Shown here: positions 25,893 through 34,089 of the stretch, piece after piece
Layout: each line of letters begins with the position of its first letter
Position numbering within the stretch: position 1 is the first letter of the stretch
Assembly (NCBI GenBank): GCA_017408585.1
Contig: JAFQUJ010000009.1
Coordinates: forward strand, 111,918 to 175,917
Length of the DNA: 64,000 nt
Origin: Clostridia bacterium
GTDB lineage: Bacteria; Bacillota; Clostridia; Oscillospirales; CAG-272
Direction of reading: 5' to 3'
Program-made: the position numbers and the translations under genes
The notes under the pieces: generated by a model
What the model was told of the DNA's origin: nothing
Database searches by the model: none
Seen by the model: only the letters and a program-made list of their open reading frames with translations

Positions 25893-27716
25893 ATGCAAAA
25901 AGAAAAAACTAAAAGACTGGTTTTGTCAGCTGTCTTTTTAGCGCTTGGCATGGTTCTTCCGCTTTTGACAGGACAAATTAAGGAAATTGGAGACTCGCTT
26001 TTGCCCATGCACCTTGTTGTCATGCTGTGCGGACTTGTCTGTGGCGCAAAATATGGCATGGCGGTGGGGGCTCTTTTGCCCTTTGTGCGCTCAATAACCT
26101 TCGGTATGCCTCCACTTTATCCAAACGCAATATGGATGTCGCTTGAACTACTTACCTATGGACTTGTCATAGGGCTTATATATTCAAGGGCGAAAAAGCA
26201 AAGCACCCTGTGGCTGTTTTTTAGCCTTATTTGCTCAATGCTAGCAGGAAGAGTAGTGTGGGGAATTGCTAAGGCAATCCTGTTAGGTGTCGGTGGCAAG
26301 GCGTTCACCCTTCAAATGTTTATCGCAGGGGCGATAGTTGACGCTATACCCGGAATTATATTACAGCTTGTGCTAATACCTATAATAATTAATTTGATAA
26401 AATACGCAACAAAGGGCGTTTTAGAAAGGAAAGATTCAAAAATGAAATGTGTAGAATTTCCATATGGTAAAGAGAAAATAAAACACGAATTTGGAGAGGA
26501 GCTCCTAGGCGTGCTTGATTCGTCAATCAATCATTACACTCCGGAGCATGACGAGATAACCCTTGTCGAAAACGCAATAAAAAATCCTGTTGGCACAGCG
26601 CCACTCTCTGAGATGGCAAGGGGCAAGGAAAATATAGTAATTATCGCAAGCGACCACACTCGCCCTGTGCCAAGTAAAATTATAATGCCCTTGATGCTAA
26701 GCGAGATAAGAAGCACAGCACCGAATGCTAAAATAACCATTTTAATAGCCACAGGGTGTCACCGAGGCACAACAAAGCAGGAGCTGGTCGATAAATTTGG
26801 AGAGCAAATTGTAGAAAACGAAAATATATACATTCACGATTGCGACGAAAGTGAAATGCTAGTTAGTATAGGCACACTTCCATCGGGCGGAGAGTGCATA
26901 ATAAATAAAATCGCCTACGAGGCAGATTTACTAGTGAGCGAGGGCTTTATAGAGCCACATTTCTTCGCCGGCTTTTCAGGTGGACGCAAGAGCGTTTTGC
27001 CGGGAGTGTGTGCAAGAGAAACGGTTTTGGCAAACCATTGCTCAGAATTTATTGATAATCCAAATTGCAGAACAGGAATTTTAGAGGGCAACCCAATGCA
27101 CGAGGATATGCTTTGGGCTGCCAAAACCGCAAGGCTTGCGTTTATCGTAAATGTGGTGCTAAATGACAAAAAAGAGGTCATTTTCGCCACCGCGGGCGAC
27201 GCAGAAAAGGCGCATAAGGCGGGCACAGATTTTCTTGCCTCACTTTGTGGCGCTAAGGCAATAGAGGCAGATATCGTTATCACAACAAACGGTGGCTATC
27301 CACTTGACCAGAATGTCTATCAAGCGGTAAAGGGAATGACCGCAGGTGAGGCAACCGTCAAGCGTGGCGGAGTAATAATTATGCTCGCAAAATCAAATGA
27401 TGGCATAGGTGGTGACCATTTCTATCATCAGCTCGCAGACGAGCCGGATATAAACAAAACTATGGAGCTCTTTTTGTCCCGAAACAGAAACGAAACAGTT
27501 CCCGACCAATGGCAAACACAGGTAATGCTAAGAGTTCTCACTCACGCAAGCGTCATCTACATTTCCGAAATGCCCGATGAGATAATCGAAAAAATGCATA
27601 TGACTCCCGCACACTCAATTGATGAGGCGCTAAAAATCGCCAGTCAAATTCTAAATAACGAAAGCCCAACAATCGTCGCAATCCCCGATGGCGTGTCTGT
27701 AATCGTTCATAAATAA
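25893..27716 (+). CDS. ECF-transporter S component joined in frame to LarA-type racemase
   Basis: One 607-residue frame holds two usually separate proteins. Residues 1-175 are a five- to six-helix ECF-transporter substrate-binding (S) component (RLVLSAVFLALGMVLPLLTG...GAKYGMAVGALLPFVRS). From Met184 the sequence is a full LarA (DUF2088) protein: ASDHTRPVP, ATGCHRG, EPHFFAGFSGGRKSVLPG, where the Lys (366 here, 183 counted from Met184) matches the residue that binds the nickel-pincer cofactor. LarA enzymes racemise or epimerise 2-hydroxy acids. No EcfA/EcfT or LarB/C/E genes are in the window. The start at 25893 follows AAAGGAAAATAAT. Either a true fusion, or two genes lacking a stop between them. 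Confidence 0.85.
   Translation: MQKEKTKRLVLSAVFLALGMVLPLLTGQIKEIGDSLLPMHLVVMLCGLVCGAKYGMAVGALLPFVRSITFGMPPLYPNAIWMSLELLTYGLVIGLIYSRAKKQSTLWLFFSLICSMLAGRVVWGIAKAILLGVGGKAFTLQMFIAGAIVDAIPGIILQLVLIPIIINLIKYATKGVLERKDSKMKCVEFPYGKEKIKHEFGEELLGVLDSSINHYTPEHDEITLVENAIKNPVGTAPLSEMARGKENIVIIASDHTRPVPSKIIMPLMLSEIRSTAPNAKITILIATGCHRGTTKQELVDKFGEQIVENENIYIHDCDESEMLVSIGTLPSGGECIINKIAYEADLLVSEGFIEPHFFAGFSGGRKSVLPGVCARETVLANHCSEFIDNPNCRTGILEGNPMHEDMLWAAKTARLAFIVNVVLNDKKEVIFATAGDAEKAHKAGTDFLASLCGAKAIEADIVITTNGGYPLDQNVYQAVKGMTAGEATVKRGGVIIMLAKSNDGIGGDHFYHQLADEPDINKTMELFLSRNRNETVPDQWQTQVMLRVLTHASVIYISEMPDEIIEKMHMTPAHSIDEALKIASQILNNESPTIVAIPDGVSVIVHK
26424..26444 (+). promoter_or_regulatory. Internal ribosome site and ATG at the S-component/LarA junction
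   Basis: GAAAGGAAAG (26424-26433) lies 8 bases before an in-frame ATG at 26442. Initiation here would give a free 424-residue LarA of normal family length. The frame upstream has no stop, so ribosomes reading through would make the fusion as well. Confidence 0.55.
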
Positions 27717-27721
27717 CAAAT

Positions 27722-27752
27722 AACCGCAAGGAAATTCCTTGCGGTTTTTTTC
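27722..27752 (+). terminator. Rho-independent terminator
   Basis: AACCGCAAGG (27722-27731) pairs with CCTTGCGGTT (27737-27746) around a short AT loop, followed by a T-run. A nearly identical hairpin ends the gene at 30460. Confidence 0.88.
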
Positions 27753-27763
27753 TTAATTTACTT

Positions 27764-28753
27764 TTAAAAAACGATTAAAATGCTTCCGTCATTTTGTTTT
27801 TCAGCGTATCCGGAGATATATTCATAATAGTCCTCGCCATCATCGTCCTCGTAAAAATCGTAATCGAAATCAATATACGGATCATATTCAAAGGGATGGT
27901 CACATTCATCACAGTTAATCTGAGGAACATCTATACATTCCTCGAGAGCAATTCCATATCCTGCGTGCTCATATGTGATATATAAGTGGCAAATGTTAAT
28001 AAAATCCTTACCCTTACCACAAAGCCTTTCTATTAGATGCGATATTTTTTTAGTGCGCTTTCCCGACCATTCATGGTGAGTGTTAATTTCTCTCCAAGTC
28101 AAATTTTCGTCAAGCTTCAATTTGATAAAGCCACTCTTTATTTTTCTTATAAATCCGTCGGCATTCCAAGTCAGTTCATCGTCGAAATTCAATTGGATAT
28201 CTATAATTTCGCTTTGGAAAATCTCAAAGCTTTCACAGTTTTCAAAATCCAAATTGATTTTATTAATATGTGCTTTTAAAACATTTCCCAAATTTATCTC
28301 GTATCTGTCTGAGGAGCAAGGTCCATAAAGCTCGTTGCTTTTGAATTTTAAAATCAAATAATCATTCTCAATAACGGCAAAAATGTCGCCATATAAGGTG
28401 TCTTGATAATTGTTTTGATTAAATATTCGAACGCAACTAATATCTCCCTCGTTAGAAAGGCGTTTTTCAATATAATCCTTTCGGTTTTCTATGTATTCTT
28501 GTTTATTGTATAAAAAGTAATTCTCGTGCTTGACTCTTTTGGAGTTTATTTTAAACTTTATAAAGCCACTCTCAACCACAGGAAAACAAGAACAATTTTT
28601 TAAAATCAGCCTATCATAAAATCGTAGATTTATGTCAATAATTTCACTTTTGTTTATTTGTATAAAATCTCCGTTTTTAAAGAATATATGCATTTTATAA
28701 ATCACGCTCTCGGAGCTAAAGCGCCTTTTTGGAAATGTGTATTTGAAGTTCAT
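27764..28753 (-). CDS. Unknown protein with two internally repeated halves
   Basis: I do not recognise a family. The 329-residue protein appears to be an internal duplication. KSEIIDINLRFYDRLILK...VVESGFIKFKIN (about 36-71) matches QSEIIDIQLNFDDELTWN...KIKSGFIKLKLD (about 180-217), and both copies continue into a lysine-rich segment with IEKRL/IERL. The C-terminus has an INCDECDHPFEYDP stretch (a possible Zn ligand pair) and an acidic DFYEDDDGEDYYEY run. The composition is AT-rich with AAA/AAT-heavy codons. The ribosome site AGGAGGTAAATGG supports the start. The next gene upstream (28801-29271) is probably in the same operon. Confidence 0.6.
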   Translation of the reverse strand: MNFKYTFPKRRFSSESVIYKMHIFFKNGDFIQINKSEIIDINLRFYDRLILKNCSCFPVVESGFIKFKINSKRVKHENYFLYNKQEYIENRKDYIEKRLSNEGDISCVRIFNQNNYQDTLYGDIFAVIENDYLILKFKSNELYGPCSSDRYEINLGNVLKAHINKINLDFENCESFEIFQSEIIDIQLNFDDELTWNADGFIRKIKSGFIKLKLDENLTWREINTHHEWSGKRTKKISHLIERLCGKGKDFINICHLYITYEHAGYGIALEECIDVPQINCDECDHPFEYDPYIDFDYDFYEDDDGEDYYEYISGYAEKQNDGSILIVF

Positions 28754-28800
28754 TCCATTTACCTCCTATAATCTAAATTTTGACGCATAAAACCTTATAA

Positions 28801-29271
28801 TCATAGAATATGCTCGACTATCGTAAAATCACTTGTCTTAATCGCGTTTGATAAAATATCAAAAATGAATCGGCTTACATAATTAGAGTAGATGGGCTCT
28901 CCAAATTCGTCATATCCATCTGTTATCCTATCGTCATGATTTATATAAATATGACTTCTTTTGTTTTTAACATCAATTTCAATCATATCAACATACAAGT
29001 CATTGATTTTTGAATGTGTATAAAAACGCTCGAAAACTTCTTCACCATATCTTGAAAAATCAATTTCGTCTTGCTTTTTTAATGTGGAAATCATATCATC
29101 AAAAATAGACTCATCAAAAATATCAGGATTTATTTCACAATCAAGATAGTATATTGTTGATTCTTCGCAATTAAGACATAGCGTATAGACCTTATATTTG
29201 TAGTCGATCATTGCAATGTCAAAGCTTCCGTTCTTTCTTTTTGTGCATATGTCATAAAATCGTTTTTTCAT
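28801..29271 (-). CDS. Unknown acidic protein
   Basis: A 156-residue soluble protein with no family I recognise. It is rich in Asp, Ile and Tyr (for example DEFGEPIYSNYVSRFIFDIL) and has no signal peptide or membrane helix. A good ribosome site (GGTTGGTGATGAA) precedes the ATG. It is 47 bases upstream of the duplicated-half protein on the same strand, and both have AT-rich composition unlike the metabolic operons around them. They look like an accessory pair, for example toxin/immunity or phage-derived, but nothing in the sequence proves it. Confidence 0.55.
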   Translation of the reverse strand: MKKRFYDICTKRKNGSFDIAMIDYKYKVYTLCLNCEESTIYYLDCEINPDIFDESIFDDMISTLKKQDEIDFSRYGEEVFERFYTHSKINDLYVDMIEIDVKNKRSHIYINHDDRITDGYDEFGEPIYSNYVSRFIFDILSNAIKTSDFTIVEHIL

Positions 29272-29416
29272 TTCATCACCAACCTATTTTGAATTCAAGC
29301 TGCAGCTCTTATATTTCCATTATAATCCAATCAATTGCTTATTTATAGAGGCAGTTTGTGAAAAATTTTTGACCCCAAAAAATCAAATAAAATCCTTTGT
29401 TTTAAAGAAATAATCA

Positions 29417-29446
29417 TTGACAATAAGCCCCCTTTTAGTGTACAAT
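29417..29446 (+). promoter_or_regulatory. Sigma-A promoter of the WYL-like regulator
   Basis: TTGACA (29417-29422), 18 bases, TACAAT (29441-29446). The ATG at 29465 is about 12 bases from the predicted transcript start, giving a very short leader that is filled by its GAGGTGAT ribosome site. Confidence 0.75.
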
Positions 29447-29464
29447 ATTTATGAGGTGATGAAA

Positions 29465-30460
29465 ATGGAAGAGAAAATCAAAATAAGCTTATCAAGACAA
29501 ACCCTTGAATTGTTAAAAAAGGATTGCGAGGATTTTAAAATTTTCAAAAAAGATAATACAGCAAATATGAATGCGTTTATTAATATTTTGGTGATCAATT
29601 TTTTTGAAGAATTTTCAGCTAGCGAGGAAAAATTACACGACGAAATAAAAAAAGCGCTTTTTTGCGTGCCTGAGACATATAAAGAAAAGGCGTTTGAGGG
29701 CGTCATAAATGTGTTGTCTAAGAGGACAGGTGAGCAAGCAGAAAAACGCAACACAACAACGCTTTCCTTTAAGCCTACTAGAAGCTCTGAAAAAATCGTA
29801 ACATACATTGAAAATGTTTTCTTGAAAAATGAAACAATATCGTCATTTTACAGAAGAATGCTTGTTGAGTACTCAAAAAAGACCAAAAACGAAAGAGAAA
29901 AAATAATACATAACGAAAACTACGAGGCTTTGAAAAAAGCTATTTCAAGAGAGGTCAAGGTGTGCCTTGTTCTTCAAAATGGCGATGTTAAAAGTGGTGT
30001 TTCAATATATTCGATTGCTTCATCTAAGGACGAGCTTTTCAACTATGTTTTGGTATATAGTAATAAAAGCAATCATACAATAAGACTTGCTACAATAAAA
30101 TCTGTTTCGCTTATGCCGGAAAAATCCAAAATTCCCGAGAAGAATATATTACTTTTTGAAAGACAGATAGAAAATGGAGCACAGTATCCATTTTATCCAT
30201 CTGATGATGAGCCTATAAAGGTAGAGCTTACAGAAAAGGGAATAAAGCTTTTTCAAAAAATTTATTTGTATAGACCCACTCCAATAAAAATAGAAGGAAA
30301 TATATATACCTTTGATTGCTCTGCAAATCAAGCCCTCTATTATTTTGAAAGATTTGGGGAAAGTGCTCTAATTTTATCGCCTAAAAAGCTTGGTATATTT
30401 ATGAGAAATTATCATTATTATGCGTTAAAAAGGTATAGAAGCATTTATGGGAAAGAATAA
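29465..30460 (+). CDS. Ribbon-helix-helix plus WYL-like regulatory protein
   Basis: The 331-residue protein starts EEKIKISLSRQTLELLKKDCEDF, which looks like a ribbon-helix-helix DNA-binding strand and helix. A second similar segment follows (TTTLSFKPTRSSEKIVTYIENVF). The C-terminal half has WYL-domain character: VKVCLVLQNGDVKSGVSIYSI, then FDCSANQALYYFERFGESALILSPKKLG before a helix ending in ALKRY. WYL domains bind ligands or nucleic acids and often control defence genes. No CRISPR array or cas gene is present, so it is an orphan regulator. The start at 29465 is fixed by GAGGTGATGAAA. Confidence 0.6.
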   Translation: MEEKIKISLSRQTLELLKKDCEDFKIFKKDNTANMNAFINILVINFFEEFSASEEKLHDEIKKALFCVPETYKEKAFEGVINVLSKRTGEQAEKRNTTTLSFKPTRSSEKIVTYIENVFLKNETISSFYRRMLVEYSKKTKNEREKIIHNENYEALKKAISREVKVCLVLQNGDVKSGVSIYSIASSKDELFNYVLVYSNKSNHTIRLATIKSVSLMPEKSKIPEKNILLFERQIENGAQYPFYPSDDEPIKVELTEKGIKLFQKIYLYRPTPIKIEGNIYTFDCSANQALYYFERFGESALILSPKKLGIFMRNYHYYALKRYRSIYGKE

Positions 30461-30462
30461 AC

Positions 30463-30495
30463 AAAAAACCGCAAGGAATTTCCTTGCGGTTTTTA
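30463..30495 (+). terminator. Rho-independent terminator
   Basis: AAAACCGCAAGG (30465-30476) pairs with CCTTGCGGTTTT (30482-30493). The same stem as at 27722, with the loop changed only from AAATT to AATTT. Confidence 0.88.
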
Positions 30496-30504
30496 TCGTC
30501 TTTT

Positions 30505-30607
30505 AATTATTCAAGAATGTTAGTTGTTATATAGTCAATGCTCTACATCAAACTCAAATGGCATCGGCGCAATTATTCAAGAATGTTAGTTGTTATATAG
30601 TCAATGC
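30505..30607. repeat. 37-bp direct repeat copying the end of the phosphodiesterase gene
   Basis: The 37 bases at 30571-30607, which contain the last codons and stop of the phosphodiesterase gene, recur exactly at 30505-30541. Period 66 bp. The copy lies just past the stop codon, so it is a small local duplication of the gene's 3' end. Confidence 0.9.
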
Positions 30608-31292
30608 CCCAAAGAGCAAGTCTTTCGCCATCGCAAGCCTCATTAACAGTCCAGCAGTTCACCACAAGACCAAGGGAGTGGGCCTTTTTGATTTGCTCCT
30701 CGCTTAACTCGTTACACCAAACATCAATATCAATTTTGTCACGGCTAAGACGAGATAGCTCCTCGTCGGTTATCTTCCAAAACAGATATTGCGCATTTTG
30801 ATTTGGCAAAATAGAACGAACCTTTAACAAATTTTCGTAATCAAACGAAATAAAGGTTACCATATCAAGATAATCAAAGCTCTTTATAATTTCAATTATT
30901 TGAGAAATTTCCTCGTCGGTGAAATTCGATTTTAACTCAAGTATTGCGTGCTTTTCATATTTTTTGCAAATGCTAAGATATTCCTCAAGACACGCAGGAC
31001 GCAAATCATTTCTTGATTTCTCACCATTCTTGTCAAACAAAATAATTTGCCTTATCTGCTCGAGAGTCAGCTCCTCGATTTTTTTGTCAATACCTGCTAC
31101 ACGAGAAAAATTATCGTCATGATTTATTGCAAAATGGCCATCGGCAGTTCTGTGAATATCAGTTTCAATCCCGTAATATGAGCGATTGCCGGCTCCAACA
31201 AAGGCAGAGCAGGTATTTTCAACCTCCAAGCCCGAAAGGCCTCTGTGCGCTATAACCTTAACGCCCCTTTTTTCAAACTTAATAGTGTCCAT
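30573..31292 (-). CDS. Glycerophosphodiester phosphodiesterase
   Basis: It releases glycerol-3-phosphate from glycerophosphodiesters. The 239-residue protein has the GDPD signatures VIAHRGLSGLEVENTCSAFVGAG and YYGIETDIHRTADGHFAINHDDNFSR at residues 13-62, which supply the catalytic His and the metal-binding acids, and a closing GLVVNCWTVNE motif near 212. No signal peptide, so cytoplasmic. It follows rhaM by 9 bases in one operon. The ribosome site is AAGGGAAAAAT. Confidence 0.92.
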   Translation of the reverse strand: MDTIKFEKRGVKVIAHRGLSGLEVENTCSAFVGAGNRSYYGIETDIHRTADGHFAINHDDNFSRVAGIDKKIEELTLEQIRQIILFDKNGEKSRNDLRPACLEEYLSICKKYEKHAILELKSNFTDEEISQIIEIIKSFDYLDMVTFISFDYENLLKVRSILPNQNAQYLFWKITDEELSRLSRDKIDIDVWCNELSEEQIKKAHSLGLVVNCWTVNEACDGERLALWGIDYITTNILE

Positions 31293-31301
31293 ATTTTTCC
31301 C

Positions 31302-31619
31302 TTATCTGAACGAAAAAACCTGTGTAAGCTTTGGCTGTGCGCCGGTTACAGGATCCATTTCCATTACAAGAATATCCTTCATATACTCATTCCATCTGTC
31401 AACAACAGGGCTTTCTCTTTGAACCCTTGTTGCATATTCAATGCCCTTTTCGCACTCATAATAGCCAAAAAGCTCATTTCCAACATTCCATATACTGTAA
31501 TTTACAATTCCGGCATCTGATAGCACCTGCTTCATTTCGTCCCATATCGCATCATGACGCCTAACATATTCCTCTAACGCCCCGTCAACAATTTTAGCCT
31601 TCCAAGCATATTTTTCCAT
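31302..31619 (-). CDS. rhaM: L-rhamnose mutarotase
   Basis: It interconverts the alpha and beta anomers of L-rhamnose. The 105-residue product fits the family length. Motifs: AWKAKIVDGALEEYVRRHDAIWDEM with the catalytic His, IVNYSIWNVGNELFGYYEC, and VVDRWNEYMKDIL. The main rhamnose genes (rhaA, rhaB, rhaD) are not in the window. The partner downstream is a phosphodiesterase. A promoter (31678 to 31650) and AAGGTGGTATTG ribosome site precede it. Confidence 0.9.
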   Translation of the reverse strand: MEKYAWKAKIVDGALEEYVRRHDAIWDEMKQVLSDAGIVNYSIWNVGNELFGYYECEKGIEYATRVQRESPVVDRWNEYMKDILVMEMDPVTGAQPKLTQVFSFR

Positions 31620-31649
31620 AACAATACCACCTTTTTAGTTTGTAATTTT

Positions 31650-31678
31650 ATCTTATCATAATCTTAATAAAAAATCAA
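31650..31678 (-). promoter_or_regulatory. Sigma-A promoter of rhaM and the phosphodiesterase
   Basis: Minus strand: TTGATT (31678-31673), 17 bases, TAAGAT (31655-31650). Confidence 0.6.
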
Positions 31679-31690
31679 CTAAATAAGTAG

Positions 31691-31726
31691 AAAAAGTCAG
31701 CAAAGAGAAATCTCTCTTAGCTGACC
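31691..31726 (-). terminator. Rho-independent terminator of the 53-aa gene
   Basis: On the minus strand GTCAGC and an AAGAGA/TCTCTT inner stem pair with GCTGAC, followed by five T residues. It sits just past the stop of the small gene at 31734. Confidence 0.75.
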
Positions 31727-31733
31727 TTAAGCC

Positions 31734-31895
31734 TTATCCACGAACTATCTTTTTAACAGTACGATCCGGATATTTTGCCATAAATCTCATCAAAGCAATA
31801 GCCTCGCTTGTTGCGTGAACATGAGTTGTGCCTCTGTCATGGTAAACAACCCAAAGAACAGCGTTGCCCTCATATGAAGTAAATCCGTCTGCCAT
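31734..31895 (-). CDS. 53-residue protein of unknown function
   Basis: A short gene with all the signals of a real one: a perfect AAAGGAGGACTTAAAA ribosome site, ATG at 31895, TAA at 31734, and its own terminator. The product starts ADGFTSYEGNAVLWVVYHDRG, continues TTHVHATSEAIALMRFMAKYPDR, and ends in basic VKKIVRG. It is soluble with no signal peptide, and the HVHATSEA stretch may form a turn into an amphipathic helix. I do not recognise a family. Confidence 0.7.
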   Translation of the reverse strand: MADGFTSYEGNAVLWVVYHDRGTTHVHATSEAIALMRFMAKYPDRTVKKIVRG

Positions 31896-31984
31896 TTTTA
31901 AGTCCTCCTTTAAAGCTTTTATATCTTAATTATATCATATCCTGTTAAACAATTCAATATGCCACTCAAAATTCCCTTCAAGGG

Positions 31985-32013
31985 TTGCAAAATAATAATG
32001 AATATGCTATAAT
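31985..32013 (+). promoter_or_regulatory. Extended -10 promoter of the DUF4886-like gene
   Basis: TTGCAA (31985-31990), 17 bases including TGc, TATAAT (32008-32013). The in-frame ATG at 31985 falls within the -35 region and cannot be the start. Confidence 0.7.
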
Positions 32014-32041
32014 ATACAAAAAGAAAAGTGGGAGATTTGTT

Positions 32042-32782
32042 ATGAAAATTTTATCTATTGGAAATAGCTTTTCACTTGACGCACACGAGTTCTTGCATGA
32101 GCTATCAGAGCAAAGAGGCATAAATTTGAAGGCGGTTAATTTGGCAATAGGAGGTTGTAGCCTTCAAACGCATTGGGAAAATGTAGTCCAAAATAACGCA
32201 AATTATATACATATCATAAATGGTGGCGCGTGGGAAGAGAAGCGTGTTACAATAGAGGAAATTATAAAAAGCGAAGCCTTTGATATTGTCACCTTGCAAC
32301 AGGTAAGCCATTTTTCAGGCGAGTACGAAACCTATCAGCCATATCTTGATAGCCTCGTTCAATATGTGCGTAAATATCAGCCAAATGCCGAGCTTTATAT
32401 CCATCGCACATGGGCGTACGAAATTGACTCTCAGCACGATGGCTTTGCACGCTATGACCGTGATCAACAAAAAATGTATAAGGCGATTTGCGAGGCTACA
32501 AAAATCGCATCTGGCGTAGTAAACGCCAAAATCATTTTCGCAGGTGATACAATTCAAGCCCTTAGAGAGCGCTTGCCGAAATTCGATTACGCAAACGGAG
32601 GCGAGTCACTTTGCATTGATGGCTTCCATATGTCCCATACCTATGGTAGATACGCTGTCGCTCTTACATGGCTTGCCACCCTCACAGGCAAACGCGTAGC
32701 CCAAATGCCCTTCAAGGACCTAGATCTCGATATAATTACCCAAATATGCGATATTGTAAACGAAATTGTATTTGAAAAATAA
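32042..32782 (+). CDS. SGNH-hydrolase-like protein, DUF4886 family
   Basis: The 246-residue protein begins MKILSIGNSFSLDAHEFLHEL, the block I GNSFS motif of the DUF4886 branch of SGNH hydrolases. It continues with NLAIGGCSLQTHWEN (the GG block), IVTLQQVSHFSG, and late CIDGFHMSHTYGRYAVAL with the DxxH-type acid/base pair. These enzymes cleave esters, often acetyl groups on carbohydrates. There is no signal peptide here. The start at 32042 follows GTGGGAGATTTGTT. A lipoprotein at 42683 carries a related domain. Confidence 0.8.
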   Translation: MKILSIGNSFSLDAHEFLHELSEQRGINLKAVNLAIGGCSLQTHWENVVQNNANYIHIINGGAWEEKRVTIEEIIKSEAFDIVTLQQVSHFSGEYETYQPYLDSLVQYVRKYQPNAELYIHRTWAYEIDSQHDGFARYDRDQQKMYKAICEATKIASGVVNAKIIFAGDTIQALRERLPKFDYANGGESLCIDGFHMSHTYGRYAVALTWLATLTGKRVAQMPFKDLDLDIITQICDIVNEIVFEK

Positions 32783-32789
32783 TCAAAGC

Positions 32790-32818
32790 AAAAGGACACT
32801 CAAGGAGTGTCCTTTTTA
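32790..32818. terminator. Bidirectional terminator
   Basis: AAAGGACACTC (32791-32801) pairs with GAGTGTCCTTT (32805-32815) with T-runs on both strands. It serves the convergent genes ending at 32782 and 32821. Confidence 0.88.
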
Positions 32819-32820
32819 AA

Positions 32821-33984
32821 TTAAATTTCAGGAATATCAACCTCAATTTCTTTTCCAAGCTCTGCAGATTTAATAATACCATCTATAATAGCTTGATTTA
32901 TAATAATCTGCTCACTTGGTACAGGAGCCTTTCCACCTGTGATTACAGCATCGAGGAATGAACGGATTTTTTCATAGAAAAGGTCAGGGGATTGAATGAT
33001 AGGAATTTCTGTGCATACCTGAGAACCTGCCATTTCGCTATATATCCTCATAGGTCCACCGACAGAGCCATTCCAGCACTCTGTTGAAGGAATACGAAGC
33101 GAGCCCTTCTTACCCATAATAATTGTGTCACCTGGGGTGTCAAGGTTCATAGCCCACGCAATACGGAAGTCAAGAATAATTCCACCCTCAAGACGAATAA
33201 AGCCTGCTGCAAAATCCTCAACACCAAATACCTCTGCATATTCCGGATGCCAAGGATAGCTTTTGGGGTCTTTACCAAAGAAATCTGATTTGTATCCACT
33301 TACAGTAAGTGGCTTTGGATAGCCAATGGCGTTAAGCACCATGTCAAGGGAATAGCATCCAATGTCACCCATTGCGCCAATTCCTGCGGTCTTGTCCTCA
33401 ATAAAGGTTGTACCAAAGGGTGTTGGAATACCTCTTCTGCGTCCGCCACCTGTTTGAATGTAATAAATATCACCAAGCACGCCTGACTCTACAATTTCCT
33501 TAATCTTCTTCATGTTTGGATCCATTCTTGGCTGGAATCCAATGGAAAGAATTTTTCCACTTTTCTTTTCGGCGCGACGCATTTCAAGCGCTTCCTCAAG
33601 AGTTACCGACATGGGCTTTTCACAAAGAACATTTACTCCCTTGTTAAGAGCATAAATTGTGCACTCTGCGTGTGTTCTGTTGTATGTACAAATAGAAACT
33701 GCGTCAAGCTCTGTTTCTGCATCAAGAAGCTCCTTGTGAGAAAGGTAGCATCTTGCACCCGTAATGTCCCATTTCTCGGCGAATTTCTCAGCCTTACCGG
33801 GAACAAGGTCAGCAAGAGCAACAACCTCAACATCGCTCATTTCCTTGTACTTGTTTATGTGTGCATCTGCAATCCAGCCTGTGCCAATAATCGCAACCTT
33901 AAGTTTTCTTTCAGATACAACCTCTTCCTTTTTAGGAGCATTCTTGTATTCGTTCATAATGCTCATACTATCTCTTTTAGCCAT
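32821..33984 (-). CDS. Gfo/Idh/MocA-family oxidoreductase
   Basis: A 387-residue NAD(P)-dependent sugar or polyol dehydrogenase. The Rossmann fingerprint KVAIIGTGWIADAHINKYKEM is at about residues 28-48. VLCEKPMSVTLEEA near 120 carries the catalytic EKP motif. IGAMGDIGCYSLDMVLNAIG near 210 is the DxxxH/Y-like active-site helix. The substrate is not predictable, but nearby rhaM and fucosidase fit sugar catabolism. Single gene behind TTGACA-18-TAAAAT. The ribosome site is GGAGGAGTTTTT. Confidence 0.9.
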   Translation of the reverse strand: MAKRDSMSIMNEYKNAPKKEEVVSERKLKVAIIGTGWIADAHINKYKEMSDVEVVALADLVPGKAEKFAEKWDITGARCYLSHKELLDAETELDAVSICTYNRTHAECTIYALNKGVNVLCEKPMSVTLEEALEMRRAEKKSGKILSIGFQPRMDPNMKKIKEIVESGVLGDIYYIQTGGGRRRGIPTPFGTTFIEDKTAGIGAMGDIGCYSLDMVLNAIGYPKPLTVSGYKSDFFGKDPKSYPWHPEYAEVFGVEDFAAGFIRLEGGIILDFRIAWAMNLDTPGDTIIMGKKGSLRIPSTECWNGSVGGPMRIYSEMAGSQVCTEIPIIQSPDLFYEKIRSFLDAVITGGKAPVPSEQIIINQAIIDGIIKSAELGKEIEVDIPEI

Positions 33985-34019
33985 AAAAACTCCTCCAAAT
34001 ATATTTTATAACTACAATC

Positions 34020-34049
34020 ATTTTACCATTATCAAAACATAAATGTCAA
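34020..34049 (-). promoter_or_regulatory. Extended -10 promoter of the oxidoreductase gene
   Basis: Minus strand: TTGACA (34049-34044), 18 bases ending TGg, TAAAAT (34025-34020). Confidence 0.7.
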
Positions 34050-34089
34050 TATAATTTAAGAAAAGTATTTCTAAAAATATCATTACTTA

